Assembly (NCBI GenBank): GCA_025966435.1
Contig: JAICRQ010000196.1
Span: 1 to 6,612 of the forward strand
Direction of reading: 5' to 3'
DNA length: 6,612 nucleotides
Origin: Anaerolineales bacterium
Lineage (GTDB): Bacteria; Chloroflexota; Anaerolineae; Anaerolineales; Villigracilaceae
The notes beneath the pieces were generated by a model. It ran no database searches, had not been told where the DNA came from, and saw only the letters and a program-made list of their open reading frames with translations. The translations under genes and the position numbers were made by a program. Shown piece after piece: positions 1 through 5,855 of this stretch. How positions within the stretch are numbered: position 1 is the stretch's first letter; every line of letters begins with the position of its first letter.

Positions 1-2
1 AA

Positions 3-401
3 CCGCAGGGGAGAGGACGACAAAAGCCGGGCAGTGGTGGGAAGGGAAATTACTATCATATCGAGCTTCGGAGCGGCGATGACTTCGAGACGTTCCGCAC
101 GCAGGACGTGGGAGACCCGGGGCACCTGCAGCGTGTCGGCGGGAAACGCGCCGGCGGAGGCTGGTCGACGGTGAAGTGGCTGGTGAGCAAGGAAGATGCC
201 CATGTAGAGGATGGCAAGCTTGTTGGGGATACGCAGGAAGCCAAAGACCTGCTCAAGAAGTTGCGATCCAAGCCGGTCCACATTCGCGGTGACCGGTTCC
301 AGGCTAAACCGCGCCGGAACGTCCCCGAGCGTTCCAAACCGACGGCGGCTCAAACCCGCGCCCGGCGTCAGAACATCAAGAAGGCGCAGGCGGCGCGGTA
401 A
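3..401 (+). CDS. Conserved basic protein of unknown function, 5' partial
   Basis: The reading frame is open from the left edge of the window to the TAA at 399-401, so the start codon probably lies outside. A GTG at 108 could be proposed as a start, but the codons before it read as plausible protein (a Gly/Lys-rich stretch, then NYYHIELRSGDDFETFRTQD), so the longer partial gene is preferred. The 132 visible residues show a low-complexity basic N-terminus, a compact middle with GKRAGGGWSTVKWLVSKEDAH, and a very basic Arg/Lys/Ala-rich tail. The middle resembles small conserved hypothetical proteins of many bacteria that I recall without a function. The basic ends suggest nucleic-acid contact, but this is inference. 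No catalytic motif, signal peptide or membrane segment is visible. It ends 22 bp before the zinc-ribbon gene and is probably co-transcribed with it. Confidence 0.68.
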   Translation, partial: PQGRGRQKPGSGGKGNYYHIELRSGDDFETFRTQDVGDPGHLQRVGGKRAGGGWSTVKWLVSKEDAHVEDGKLVGDTQEAKDLLKKLRSKPVHIRGDRFQAKPRRNVPERSKPTAAQTRARRQNIKKAQAAR

Positions 402-423
402 CTAGTGAAAGAAGAGGTACGCG

Positions 424-684
424 ATGGCTGAAGCACGATCTAATGGTTTGCGATGTGAGGTATGCGGCAACGTATACGATAAAAGTTTTGAGATCCACAT
501 GCAGGGGAAAACGCACGTCTTCGACAGTTTCGAGTGCGCCATCCATGCGCTCGCGCCCACCTGCGCTCACTGTGGCTGCCGAGTGATTGGGCACGGCATG
601 GAAACGGACGGCGTCTTCTATTGCTGTGCACACTGCGCAGAGCAGCATGGCATCCACGAATTCGAAGATCGTGTAGAACCCTGA
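424..684 (+). CDS. Small Cys-rich zinc-ribbon/metallothionein-like protein
   Basis: An 86-residue protein with nine cysteines in ordered pairs: C11-x2-C14, C38, C47-x2-C50-x-C52 and C67-C68-x2-C71, plus several histidines (H25, H31, H41, H49, H57, H70). The second half (CAHCGCRVIGHGM, then FYCCAHCAEQHG) resembles bacterial metallothionein-like or TRASH-type metal-binding knuckles, and the first CxxC with FEC suggests a second zinc site. A role in metal binding or zinc-dependent protein contact is likely; the exact function is not known. The ATG at 424 follows an AGAGG ribosome-binding site about six bases upstream. The gene lies 22 bp after the preceding gene and 15 bp before the CBS gene, consistent with one transcript. 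It has no signal peptide, so a cytoplasmic location is expected. Confidence 0.82.
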   Translation: MAEARSNGLRCEVCGNVYDKSFEIHMQGKTHVFDSFECAIHALAPTCAHCGCRVIGHGMETDGVFYCCAHCAEQHGIHEFEDRVEP

Positions 685-699
685 GCCCAGGAGCAGCGA

Positions 700-1143
700 A
701 TGAAGCTTAGTGAGATCATGACCCGCGATGTGGTGATTATGCAGCCGGACGACTCTTTGCAGTCTGCTGCGAAGAAGATGCGGGAACGTAATATTGGTTT
801 TCTTCCCGTCTGCGATGGCGAAGACTTGATCGGTGTGATCAGCGATCGTGACATCACGATTCGCGCCCTGGCAGACGGGATGGATGTTAGTATCATGCTC
901 GGCCGCGACCTGATGACGGCGCCCGCAATCTATTGCTTCGATGACCAAGACGTCTCTGAGGCGGCTAAGATCATGGAAGAAAACCAGATCCGCCGGCTGG
1001 TGGTGTTGGGCCGCGACGATAAGCGGCTGGTTGGCGTGGTCTCTCTGGGTGACCTCGCCAGGCATGAACCAGCCGATCGTTCGGGCCATATCTTGCAGAA
1101 GGTTTCAGAACCGGATGGTTCCGAGAAAGCCAAGCTGGAATAA
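700..1143 (+). CDS. Tandem CBS-domain protein
   Basis: A 147-residue protein made almost entirely of two CBS domains, at about residues 7-62 and 72-125. The first opens with the typical IMTRDVVIMQPDDSL and contains IGVISDRDITIRALADG. The second opens with LMTAPAIYCFDDQDVSEAA and contains LVGVVSLGDLA. Paired CBS domains form a Bateman module that usually binds adenine nucleotides and acts as an energy or stress sensor; stand-alone proteins of this kind are common and their partners are often unknown. There is no attached enzyme or transporter domain. A clear AGGAG lies six bases before the ATG. It is the last gene of the apparent three-gene operon, and a strong hairpin follows its stop codon. 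The ligand and partner cannot be read from the sequence. Confidence 0.92.
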   Translation: MKLSEIMTRDVVIMQPDDSLQSAAKKMRERNIGFLPVCDGEDLIGVISDRDITIRALADGMDVSIMLGRDLMTAPAIYCFDDQDVSEAAKIMEENQIRRLVVLGRDDKRLVGVVSLGDLARHEPADRSGHILQKVSEPDGSEKAKLE

Positions 1144-1173
1144 CAGGCTGCTCTATCAATCTTATGGTTTGTT

Positions 1174-1203
1174 TCACCGCTGAGAACCAGCGGTGATCTG
1201 TTT
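1174..1203 (+). terminator. Putative terminator hairpin after the CBS gene
   Basis: A perfect 9-bp inverted repeat, TCACCGCTG (1174-1182) and CAGCGGTGA (1188-1196), encloses a five-base loop. It lies 30 bp after the CBS stop codon and before the likely promoter of the next gene. The downstream tract (TCTGTTT) is only moderately T-rich, so it may be a weak intrinsic terminator or an mRNA-stabilising hairpin. Confidence 0.5.
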
Positions 1204-1217
1204 AATAGCTTCGGATT

Positions 1218-1245
1218 TTGCCCCGAATCGCAGAGGTGGTATCAT
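1218..1245 (+). promoter_or_regulatory. Candidate sigma70-type promoter for the DUF47 gene
   Basis: TTGCCC (1218-1223) and TATCAT (1240-1245) are separated by 16 bp and lie 39 bp upstream of the DUF47 start codon, just after the hairpin that closes the previous operon. The position fits a promoter for the phosphate pair. The match is moderate and no operator such as a pho box was recognised. Confidence 0.3.
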
Positions 1246-1284
1246 GTAGCATTCCATATGTCGAATTCATGACTTGAGGTTTTC

Positions 1285-1905
1285 ATGTTCGGTTTTTTCA
1301 AAAAGCGTGAGGATGTATTTCATAAATTGATCCAGCAGCAGGCGTCGATTACGTATGAAGGCTTAAGACTGCTCGTCAAATATCTGGAAACGCAGAATGG
1401 CGAGATCGCCGAGCAACTGGACTTCAAGGAGAAGGAGGCGGATGAAGTCCGGCGGATCCTGATCGATGAATTGAACCGTACCTTCGTCACGCCCTTCGAC
1501 CGGGAGGATATCTTCGCGCTTTCGCGTTCCATCGACGATGTGATCGATTACGCCGACAGCACCGTCAGCGAGATGGTCGTATTGAAAGTGCAGCCAACGA
1601 ACTATATGCTGCGAATCGCCTCTTTGCTGAAGGATGCGGCGTTTGAGATCTATCAGGCAGTGCAGCGGCTGGAGAAGAACCCTACCGTCGCGACCGACCA
1701 CGCCCAGCGCGCCAAGACGCTCGAGAACCGCGTCGAGAGCGTGTACCGGGAGGCGATCGCCGACCTGTTCCGAGGACCGGAGGATGTCCATCACATTGTC
1801 GAGATGTTAAAGCTGCGGGAGGTGTACCGTCATCTCTCCAATGCGGCAGATCGCGGCGATGAGGCTGCCAATATCATTGCGGATATTGTGGTGAAGAAAA
1901 CATAA
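1285..1905 (+). CDS. DUF47 family PhoU-like protein (Pit accessory)
   Basis: A 206-residue protein that matches the DUF47/PhoU-like family in length and pattern. The N-terminus MFGFFKKREDVFHKLIQQQA is typical, followed by heptad-rich helices with conserved acidic clusters: DFKEKEADEVRR near residues 47-58, then FDREDIFALSRSIDDVIDYAD, and a C-terminal LREVYRHLSNAADRGDEAANIIADIV. The family forms all-helical bundles that bind metal ions through E/D-xxx-D motifs, and it is commonly encoded beside PiT phosphate permeases. It is thought to modulate the permease or phosphate balance at the membrane. Here the pit gene lies downstream on the same strand, 138 bp away, the gap being filled by an inverted-repeat element. 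A GAGG lies five bases before the ATG. No membrane segment is visible. Confidence 0.93.
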   Translation: MFGFFKKREDVFHKLIQQQASITYEGLRLLVKYLETQNGEIAEQLDFKEKEADEVRRILIDELNRTFVTPFDREDIFALSRSIDDVIDYADSTVSEMVVLKVQPTNYMLRIASLLKDAAFEIYQAVQRLEKNPTVATDHAQRAKTLENRVESVYREAIADLFRGPEDVHHIVEMLKLREVYRHLSNAADRGDEAANIIADIVVKKT

Positions 1906-1909
1906 CCCA

Positions 1910-2033
1910 TGTCGTTGCGAGCCGCAGGCGAAGCAACACCTGCACTGCGTGCCGATGCATGTGTCTCCTCTTACACTAGAATATTGCTTGAAAAACAGGA
2001 GATTGCTTCATCACTCCGCTCCTCGTAATGACA
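1910..2033. repeat. Inverted-repeat element of the 'TGTCATTGCGAG' class
   Basis: The left end (1910-1936) begins TGTCGTTGCGAG and ends GAAGCAA. The right end (1999-2033) begins GAGATTGCTTC and ends CTCGTAATGACA. The ends are imperfect inverted copies of one another, and the pattern is the dispersed palindromic repeat found in many environmental bacterial genomes, whose spurious translation gives the familiar EERSDEAI peptide. About 60 bp of unrelated sequence lies between the arms. It carries no gene. As RNA it could form a large hairpin between the DUF47 and pit messages. Confidence 0.78.
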
Positions 2034-2043
2034 TATTTTCAAT

Positions 2044-3030
2044 ATGCCCATAGAACTGATTATTGTTATTGCCCTTGCGCTGGCCTTTGATTTCCTGAAC
2101 GGGATGCGGGATGCCAGCAACATCGTCGCGACGATGATCTCGTCGCGCGCCTTCAGCCCGGCGACTGCCCTCGGGATTGCCACTGTTGGTGAGTTTATCG
2201 GTCCGTTTCTGTTTGGGGTCGCGGTCGCAAGGACGATCGGGGAAGATATCGCGGCTAGCGAGGTCTTCACGCTGGGGTTGATCGCGGCGGCGCTGATCGG
2301 CGCCATCCTCTGGAATCTGATCACCTGGTATTTTGGCTTGCCGGGCAGCTCGTCTCACGCGCTGATCGGGGGGATGGTGGGCGCGGTGCTGGTGCGTGCG
2401 GGTCTCGGTGCGATCAGGTTCGCCGGTGTGAGCAAGGTTGTGATCGCGCTGGTCGTTTCGCCGGTGATCGGGTTTGTGATCGGCTTTCTGCTGACACGCC
2501 TGATCTATTTCCTGGTGCGGGGGGCATCGCCGCGCATCAACGGCTTTTTCAAACGGAGCCAGATGGTCACTGCCCTGGTGATGGCCGTCAGTCACGGTAG
2601 CAACGACTCGCAGAAGACGATGGGCGTCATTACGTTGAGCCTAGTGATCGGGGGAGTCCTGCCGTCCTTCCAGGTGCCGACCTGGGTGGTGGCGGTCAGT
2701 GCCGCGGGGATTGCGATCGGGACGAGCCTGGGCGGCTGGCGGATGATCCGCACACTGGGTGGGAAGTTTTATAAGATCCGACCCCTGCACAGCTTTGCGA
2801 CCCAGCTGACTTCGGCAAGCGTGATCCTCGCCGCTTCGCTCTTCGGGGTGCCCGTGAGCATCTCGCAGGTAGTGAGCTCGGCGATCATCGGCGTGGGCTC
2901 GGCGGAACGTGCCAGCAAGGTGCGCTGGAGCGTGGCGGAGGACATTGTCACGTCCTGGTTGATCACCATCCCTGCCAGCGGAATCATTGCCGCGGGGGTG
3001 TACTGGCTGATGGAAAGTTTGGGGGGATGA
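2044..3030 (+). CDS. pit: PiT-family inorganic phosphate permease
   Basis: A 328-residue, highly hydrophobic protein with about ten predicted membrane segments in two halves, the length and layout of prokaryotic PiT transporters. It moves inorganic phosphate across the inner membrane, driven by H+ or Na+. Family signatures are visible: DFLNGMRDASN (residues 16-26), GLPGSSSHALIGG (98-110) in the first half, HGSNDSQKTMG (184-194) opening the second half, and PVSISQVVSSAIIGVG (270-285) as the second-half counterpart of the GxPxSSSH loop. In many relatives that last loop reads STTH; here it is SISQ, so the usual histidine is absent. The ATG at 2044 is the first possible start, since an in-frame TGA lies at 2029-2031, but no Shine-Dalgarno sequence precedes it because the inverted-repeat element ends 10 bp upstream. 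The DUF47 gene is the likely partner. Confidence 0.94.
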   Translation: MPIELIIVIALALAFDFLNGMRDASNIVATMISSRAFSPATALGIATVGEFIGPFLFGVAVARTIGEDIAASEVFTLGLIAAALIGAILWNLITWYFGLPGSSSHALIGGMVGAVLVRAGLGAIRFAGVSKVVIALVVSPVIGFVIGFLLTRLIYFLVRGASPRINGFFKRSQMVTALVMAVSHGSNDSQKTMGVITLSLVIGGVLPSFQVPTWVVAVSAAGIAIGTSLGGWRMIRTLGGKFYKIRPLHSFATQLTSASVILAASLFGVPVSISQVVSSAIIGVGSAERASKVRWSVAEDIVTSWLITIPASGIIAAGVYWLMESLGG

Positions 3031-3065
3031 GAGATTAGAGATTGGGGATTGGTAATTAGTAATTA
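3031..3065. repeat. Degenerate 7-bp tandem repeat between pit and intI
   Basis: Five consecutive 7-mers fill the gap between the two convergent genes: GAGATTA, GAGATTG, GGGATTG, GTAATTA, GTAATTA. The first unit starts immediately after the pit TGA stop, and the last unit supplies the TAA stop of the integrase gene (3063-3065 on the - strand). No terminator hairpin is visible here. Confidence 0.7.
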
Positions 3066-4085
3066 TGGGTCGAGGGGGCTTTTGACTGCCAGTCCGCCGC
3101 GCTGCAGGACGTGGGTGTAGATCATGGTCGTTTTGACATCCTTGTGACCGAAAAGCTCCTGCACAGTGCCGATATCATAACCGTTCTCAAGCAGGTGTGT
3201 GGCAAAGCTATGGCGGAATGTATGCGGTGACACAGGTTTGTTTACTTTGGCGCGCCTAGCCGCCTGTTTGACGGCTTTCTGAAGATTTGATTTGTGCAGA
3301 TGATGACGCTGTTTGACACCTCTGATGGGGTCGATGGAGAGATCGGACGCCGGAAACACGTATTGCCAGGCGAACTCACGGTTAGCATTTGGGTATTTCC
3401 GTTCCAAGGCATAGGGAAGATAGACAGTACCGTAACCTTGCGCGAGGTCGAGTTCATGCTGTGCTTCCACCTGTTTCAGGTGGAGACGTAGCGTTTTAAG
3501 CAGGACTTCTGGAAACATGGTAACACGGTCATTTTCGCCTTTTCCGTCGCGGATAATGATCTGATGGTTGGCAAAATCCAGATCCTTAACGCGCAGGCGT
3601 AGAACCTCCATAAGACGCAAGCCGCTGCCGTACATGAGCTGTGCCATGATTTTATAGATGCCATCCATTTGGGCAATGACCATTTTTGCTTCGTCCCTGG
3701 AAAGGACGGTCGGGATCCGCTTGGGTTTGGTAGGACGGATGGCAATTAAAGCTTTCTCATCTAATTGAATGCCAAGAACGTTGCGGTAGAGATAGAGAAT
3801 AGCACTAATGGCTTGATTCTGTGTGGAGGCTGCAACGTTTTTCTGGTTAACGAGATAGGTGATGAAGTCGTTTATTTCCCCCACACCCATCTCGCGGGGA
3901 TGGCGCTTGTTATGATAGAGAATGTACTCGCGGACCCAGCCAACGTACGTCTGTTCGGTACGGAGAGAATAATGGCGGTTGCGGATGAACTCGCTATACT
4001 GGTCGAGTAGCTTTTTGGCTTTTTCTGGTCGTGTTGGGGAAACAGCCGGAGGTTGCGATGAGTTCTCGCGGAGCGTATCTGTCAT
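3063..4085 (-). CDS. intI: Integron integrase IntI (tyrosine recombinase)
   Basis: A site-specific tyrosine recombinase that excises and integrates gene cassettes at attI and attC. Numbered from the upstream ATG at 4130 (355 residues), the catalytic set is complete: R172 (in [14 protein letters not shown]), K197 (DGKGENDR), H303 and R306 ([19 protein letters not shown]), H329 ([10 protein letters not shown]) and nucleophile Y338 ([11 protein letters not shown]). The N-terminal SAM-like domain contains [18 protein letters not shown]. The IntI-specific insert is present at about residues 238-285 ([13 protein letters not shown], then [17 protein letters not shown]), which separates it from XerC/D and phage integrases. 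The C-terminal VKSPLDP is also IntI-like. The start at 4085 (340 residues) is preferred because the length matches known IntI proteins and a weak CGGA precedes it; the start at 4130 has no good ribosome-binding site. The gene converges on pit and diverges from the cassettes. Confidence 0.95.
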   Translation of the reverse strand: MTDTLRENSSQPPAVSPTRPEKAKKLLDQYSEFIRNRHYSLRTEQTYVGWVREYILYHNKRHPREMGVGEINDFITYLVNQKNVAASTQNQAISAILYLYRNVLGIQLDEKALIAIRPTKPKRIPTVLSRDEAKMVIAQMDGIYKIMAQLMYGSGLRLMEVLRLRVKDLDFANHQIIIRDGKGENDRVTMFPEVLLKTLRLHLKQVEAQHELDLAQGYGTVYLPYALERKYPNANREFAWQYVFPASDLSIDPIRGVKQRHHLHKSNLQKAVKQAARRAKVNKPVSPHTFRHSFATHLLENGYDIGTVQELFGHKDVKTTMIYTHVLQRGGLAVKSPLDP

Positions 4086-4130
4086 GTTGATTCCGTGTTG
4101 ATTGGCTATTGATTTTTGAGCGCTGTGCAT

Positions 4131-4231
4131 CTATACTCGTTTCCGTCTAAGTAATATAAAGGTACTTAAGCGGAATTATTCTGGATATTATCACCAAATT
4201 AGGGTCTTATATAGAAAGCTTCCTTATAAAA
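4131..4231. promoter_or_regulatory. AT-rich control region between intI and the cassette array
   Basis: This stretch should hold the promoter for intI (leftward) and, by analogy with other integrons, a cassette promoter (rightward). Several -10-like hexamers are visible: TATATA at 4208-4213 and TATAAA at 4225-4230 on the + strand, and TATATT on the - strand at about 4153-4158. None has a convincing -35 partner at 16-18 bp, and no LexA box of the CTGT-N8-ACAG type was found, so no individual promoter is called. Confidence 0.35.
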
Positions 4232-4335
4232 GTGGGAGTCTGCGCGTTTTCAGGCAGTTTTCTTAACTTGAGGTTGGTTCCGGCAAAGCGGCGTTGTCTC
4301 CTCCCGCCCCAAGTGGGTAGTGCTAGCCGTTAGGC
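4232..4335 (+). other. Primary attachment site (attI position) resembling the right half of an attC
   Basis: The site ends in the core GTTAGGC (4329-4335), which fits GTTRRRY, with the crossover expected after the G at 4329. The sequence before it shares GTGGGAGTC (4232-4240), GCGCGTTTTCAGGCAGTTTT (4242-4261) and GGTTCCGGCAAAGCGGCGTTG (about 4276-4296, written here as the two joined blocks GGTTCCGGC and AAAGCGGCGTTG) with the attC sites at 5623-5771 and 6545-6612. The left half of those attC sites, beginning RYYYAACACAGCG, is absent. It may be the true attI, an attC-derived replacement of it, or the remnant of a lost cassette. Confidence 0.6.
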
Positions 4336-4365
4336 GGCATAAACAAATGAAAAGAGCATCAATAA

Positions 4366-5493
4366 ATGATAACTATTGATATGAGCGAAATAAGAGAGAT
4401 GGCAAAGCTGTTGGCGCCAACGGCTGATTTCGACGGCTTGTACACATTTTATTATGATGAAACAAATAATATAAAAAAATTCTATGTAAGAGAGTTTGAC
4501 TTTAATTCTCACTTTACAGAGAATTTTGTGCTGGGCGGATTAGTCCATGAAGGCCCCGCACCCGATGTACAACCACTTATAAATAGTCTCAAGCTGCAAA
4601 GAACCATCAAGGAAGTAAAATTCAGACACATTGCTAAAGGTGACTTTCTCGAGTGCTTGAAATCACAAAAACTAAATTTATTTTTAAAGTTTGTCAAAAG
4701 CAATAATTTGTATATTCACTATGCAAGCTTAAATATACTCTACTGGTCAGTCATAGACATCGTCGACTCCGCAATAGCAAACTCCGAAGTAAGTCAAATG
4801 CTGGGGCTAGAATTTGCCAATGAACTGAGGAATGATCTTTACAAGCTATCAAAGCTTGAGATCAACTCGATAATAGCTCTGTTTCATAAGTTTAAATATC
4901 CAAATATCAAAAAGAATTCGGTTTTATTCTTTATCGAAGAATTAAGCAACCTGCTTGAGGAGTATATAGACGATCGCGAATTTCATTTTGGCTTAGAATC
5001 GCTCAGAGAGATATTGAAAGAATCAAGAAAAAAAGAAACCTTGCCTTTTATCATGGATGAGGAAGATTTTATTTTGATTAAAGATTTTTCTCAGTTCTAT
5101 TTACAGCCCATCTATATGTTTAAAAATTCGACACACATTTTTGATAATGAGGACACAATAGCCAAAATAGTGAAAGAGTACAAAATTCTGGATGGTCCTT
5201 TACAAATAAAAAATTACTCATTTGTCGATTCAAAGACAAGCCAACTCACACAGCTATCAGATGTTCTTGTTGGTCTGATCGGAAAACTATTTGGCTATAT
5301 AAATACCAGCTCTAGAGGCACAATAGAAGCTGATCTCCGTTCACTGACTTCAACTCAAGGTGAAAACCTAGACTTGCTCTTGGATCTAATTAACAAATCG
5401 CATAACAAAAATATTGGATTTCTGCAAACAATGGATAGCTATGAGGAAATGTCCAAGCTCGAATTCATTTTCGCCAAGCGGAATAAGCTTTAG
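4366..5493 (+). CDS. DUF3800-like protein, possible RNase H-fold nuclease
   Basis: A 375-residue cytoplasmic protein without membrane segments. Two regions match the DUF3800 pattern. Near the N-terminus, LYTFYYDETNN (D31, E32) is followed by NFVLGGLVHEG, the usual 'DEsG ... lgGv' opening. Near the C-terminus, FVDSKTSQLTQLSDVLVGL (residues 286-304, with D288 and D299) corresponds to the usual 'D-S-K-s-...-Q-l-a-D-l' motif. DUF3800 is placed in the RNase H-like superfamily, and these acidic residues would be the metal ligands. The middle, with KFRHIAKGDF at 85-94 and a long helical, Lys/Glu-rich part, is not recognised. The family is often seen near phage-defence genes, but no function is proven and none is claimed here. 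Codon use is AT-rich. ATG 4366 is preceded by AAAAGAG about nine bases upstream; ATG 4381 is an alternative. Confidence 0.8.
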   Translation: MITIDMSEIREMAKLLAPTADFDGLYTFYYDETNNIKKFYVREFDFNSHFTENFVLGGLVHEGPAPDVQPLINSLKLQRTIKEVKFRHIAKGDFLECLKSQKLNLFLKFVKSNNLYIHYASLNILYWSVIDIVDSAIANSEVSQMLGLEFANELRNDLYKLSKLEINSIIALFHKFKYPNIKKNSVLFFIEELSNLLEEYIDDREFHFGLESLREILKESRKKETLPFIMDEEDFILIKDFSQFYLQPIYMFKNSTHIFDNEDTIAKIVKEYKILDGPLQIKNYSFVDSKTSQLTQLSDVLVGLIGKLFGYINTSSRGTIEADLRSLTSTQGENLDLLLDLINKSHNKNIGFLQTMDSYEEMSKLEFIFAKRNKL

Positions 5494-5574
5494 GCATAAC
5501 AAAGCCATGAACTCGGGGACAAAAACTACGTTGGGCTCTGCAATTATCCAAACTCTACAAAAGATTGCGATCCT
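5494..5574 (+). other. Possible degenerate attC remnant behind the DUF3800-like gene
   Basis: GCATAAC (5494-5500) immediately follows the stop codon and differs by one base from RYYYAAC. It continues AAAGCCATGAACTCGG, which looks like the left arm of more classical attC sites. GTTGGGC (5530-5536) matches the core GTTRRRY exactly. The spacing of 43 bp is too short, and no L' arm is seen, so a functional attC is unlikely. The remainder to 5574 shows nothing recognisable. It may be a scar of cassette fusion or the left border of a gene-less mini-cassette. Confidence 0.35.
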
Positions 5575-5771
5575 GCTTAACACAGCGTATACCCGACCCC
5601 TGGAAAAGCACCAGGACTATCGTGGTGGGACTGCCGCTTCGCGGCGTGCGCGTTTTCAGGCAGTTTGCGTGGCTTGAAGCTAGTTCCGGCAAAACAGCGC
5701 TGCCTCGTCCCGGGAGAGCACCGGGATGGTGCCCAATCCCGCCCACCTGCTGGTAACGCCAACCGTTGGGC
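5575..5771 (+). other. attC recombination site of cassette 1 (197 bp)
   Basis: R'' is GCTTAAC (5575-5581) and R' is GTTGGGC (5765-5771); they pair with two G-U wobbles. The left arm GCTTAACACAGCG is shared with the attC behind mazF. Internal structure is rich: CCTGG/CCAGG (5599-5603/5611-5615), GCCGC/GCGGC (5633-5637/5641-5645), a bulged stem GCGC-G-TTTT/AAAA-C-A-GCGC (5648-5656/5691-5700), and TCCCGG/CCGGGA (5708-5713/5721-5726). Such folding of the bottom strand is what IntI recognises. It is much longer than the 57-141 bp usual for mobile-integron attC sites. It may also serve as a transcription barrier between cassettes. Confidence 0.75.
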
Positions 5772-5799
5772 GGTTCTTGAGTATAGTAAGAAAAAGTAC

Positions 5800-5841
5800 T
5801 TGACAAATTGAGCTAACAAGTGTATCTTTTTTGTAGATACA
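5800..5841 (+). promoter_or_regulatory. mazEF promoter with overlapping palindromic operator
   Basis: A perfect -35 TTGACA (5800-5805) is followed after 17 bp by TATCTT (5823-5828). A perfect inverted repeat, TGTATCT (5821-5827) and AGATACA (5835-5841), overlaps the -10 element. This arrangement is expected for autorepression by the MazE or MazE-MazF complex, where the antitoxin binds the palindrome and blocks RNA polymerase. A strong AGGAG (5845-5849) follows, six bases before the mazE ATG. Confidence 0.8.
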
Positions 5842-5855
5842 GAAAGGAGAGCCTG

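Larger units (their letters stand above)
4330..5765 (+). mobile_element. Gene cassette 1 (DUF3800-like gene plus attC)
   Basis: The cassette spans from the TTAGGC of one core site to the G of the next core site at 5765. The single gene starts 36 bp inside the left border and points in the usual cassette direction. Base composition is clearly AT-rich against the backbone, as expected for an imported cassette. The attC at 5575-5771 begins 81 bp after the gene, a longer gap than in cassette 2 (12 bp). The stretch 5494-5574 may contain an older attC remnant. Confidence 0.75.

Noticed and set aside
376..1089. Long - strand open frame (237 codons) opposite the zinc-ribbon and CBS genes
   Set aside because: It is the shadow of two well-supported + strand genes with good ribosome-binding sites and recognisable domains; its own translation resembles no family.
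2011..2595. Long - strand frame (194 codons) opposite the pit gene, and a second one at 1971-2324
   Set aside because: Their ends give the SLRGAE and EERSDEAIS peptides that are the known false translation of the inverted-repeat element; the rest is antisense to a clear permease.
3063..4130. Phage integrase or XerC/D assignment for the tyrosine recombinase
   Set aside because: The IntI-specific insert ([10 protein letters not shown] to [12 protein letters not shown]) and the adjacent attC-type sites identify an integron integrase.
4347..4379. Ten-codon open frame overlapping the start of the DUF3800-like gene
   Set aside because: It could be a leader peptide, but it is too short, has no clear ribosome-binding site of its own, and nothing distinguishes it from chance.
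5820..5855. GTG start that would add 12 residues to MazE
   Set aside because: It lies inside the palindromic operator and at the -10 element, without a ribosome-binding site, whereas ATG 5856 has AGGAG at ideal spacing and the family-typical N-terminus.
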